A stretch of 64,000 nt of DNA from positions 186,001 to 250,000 of the forward strand of contig NZ_FXUE01000004.1 in the NCBI RefSeq assembly GCF_900182935.1. Reading direction: 5' to 3'. The position numbers and the translations under genes are program-made. This stretch comes from Fibrobacter sp. UWB10 (GTDB lineage: Bacteria; Fibrobacterota; Fibrobacteria; Fibrobacterales; Fibrobacteraceae). This document shows, piece by piece, positions 63,602-64,000 of the stretch. The stretch's first letter is position 1, and each line of letters opens with the position of its first letter. The notes beneath the pieces are model-generated. The model saw only the letters and a list, made by a program, of their open reading frames with translations, was not told the origin of the DNA and did no database searches.

Positions 63602-64000
63602 TTATTCAACCATCACGCAGCGAACGGACGTTCCATGTGTTTTGTAAATGCTCTGCAAAGCATTTCCTGTAGAAGAATTACTTTGAGAACCACTCAGTGC
63701 CGCAGGTTTATCTAAAGATCCCTCTTCCGGATAAAACCAATAAGTCGTTTCGTTTAAATTTCTGAATTTATAACCCCAATTGTATCCCGCACCAATCAAG
63801 CTGTATCCGCTATAGTTGTGCCCGCCAAATCCCATGGCACGAACGCCTTTCACGCCAGCATCGTTTCCGTCGGCATGTACAACGATGTAGAAATCGTCGT
63901 AAGTCAGCAAACGCCAACCTTCCGGGCAGATTCCCCGGTGGTTCGGCTTAATCTGGTCAGCGCAACTCTTGGCGTTGCATTCGCTCGGCAGCTGCATAGC
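63602..64000 (-). CDS. C-terminal end of a Fib_succ_major-domain protein (partial)
   Basis: The frame runs off the right edge; 132 residues remain. NHRGICPEGWRLLTYDDFY, GYSLIGAGYNWGYKFRN, TYWFYPEEG and the ending GTSVRCVMVE match the paralogous 'Fib_succ_major' domain, a large family of probably secreted or surface proteins in Fibrobacter. Several cysteines (CNAKSC, GICPEG, VRCVM) probably form disulfides outside the cytoplasm. The function of the domain is unknown. Confidence 0.8.
   Translation of the reverse strand, partial: AMQLPSECNAKSCADQIKPNHRGICPEGWRLLTYDDFYIVVHADGNDAGVKGVRAMGFGGHNYSGYSLIGAGYNWGYKFRNLNETTYWFYPEEGSLDKPAALSGSQSNSSTGNALQSIYKTHGTSVRCVMVE

Overview
The window looks like a chromosomal segment of a fibre-degrading Fibrobacter, close to F. 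succinogenes. The evidence is a tandem array of secreted GH10 xylanases with CBM6 modules and a shared basic C-terminal domain, a neighbouring GH2 enzyme, a GH39-like enzyme and a CE1-type esterase, and a protein end matching the 'Fib_succ_major' paralogous domain. No tRNA, rRNA, insertion sequence, phage or CRISPR array was seen.

Region 1 (1-13.4 kb) is a plant cell wall locus. It holds the C-terminal part of a GH2 beta-galactosidase-like enzyme, a GH39-like/CBM6 enzyme, a divergent CE1 esterase, three tandem GH10-CBM6 xylanases and a small Arg/Pro-rich secreted protein. Each xylanase has the same inverted repeat about 85-95 bases before its start codon, and each is closed by a related terminator. 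Region 2 (13.4-17.5 kb) carries rplM-rpsI and rpsB-tsf around a flavodoxin-fold oxidoreductase; rpsI appears to start at AUC. Region 3 (17.5-25.0 kb) has a GLUG-repeat surface protein with a lipoprotein, then a c-di-GMP phosphodiesterase-like protein with intact EAL but degenerate GGDEF and receiver domains.

Region 4 (25.0-41.2 kb) is an aryl polyene (APE) type biosynthetic cluster. A 14-gene rightward operon encodes two acyl carrier proteins, a fused membrane/AMP-ligase/dehydratase protein, a GT2 glycosyltransferase, an LpxL-like acyltransferase, a MIO ammonia-lyase, a thioesterase, a LolA-like carrier, an MMPL exporter, a lipoprotein, two ketosynthases, a dehydratase and a ketoreductase. 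A leftward arm adds a ketosynthase-like protein, a PlsC acyltransferase and a DUF4230 protein. Together these could make an aromatic starter acid, extend it to a conjugated polyene, attach it to a lipid and carry it to the outer membrane.

Region 5 (41.2-59.4 kb) is the most unusual part. It is one leftward, tightly packed operon of four very large proteins (1953, 1381, 1633 and 693 residues) plus a glycosyltransferase-like protein. None has a signal peptide or a recognisable catalytic domain. The first has a long helical N-terminal half and a DUF6603-like beta-rich C-terminal half. The other three carry motifs that I recall only from uncharacterised bacterial proteins. This is the best candidate for an undescribed system.

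Region 6 (59.4-64 kb) has an etfB-etfA-acyl-CoA dehydrogenase operon, a 578-base intergenic region with small hairpin repeats showing compensatory changes, and the end of a Fib_succ_major-domain protein running off the window.
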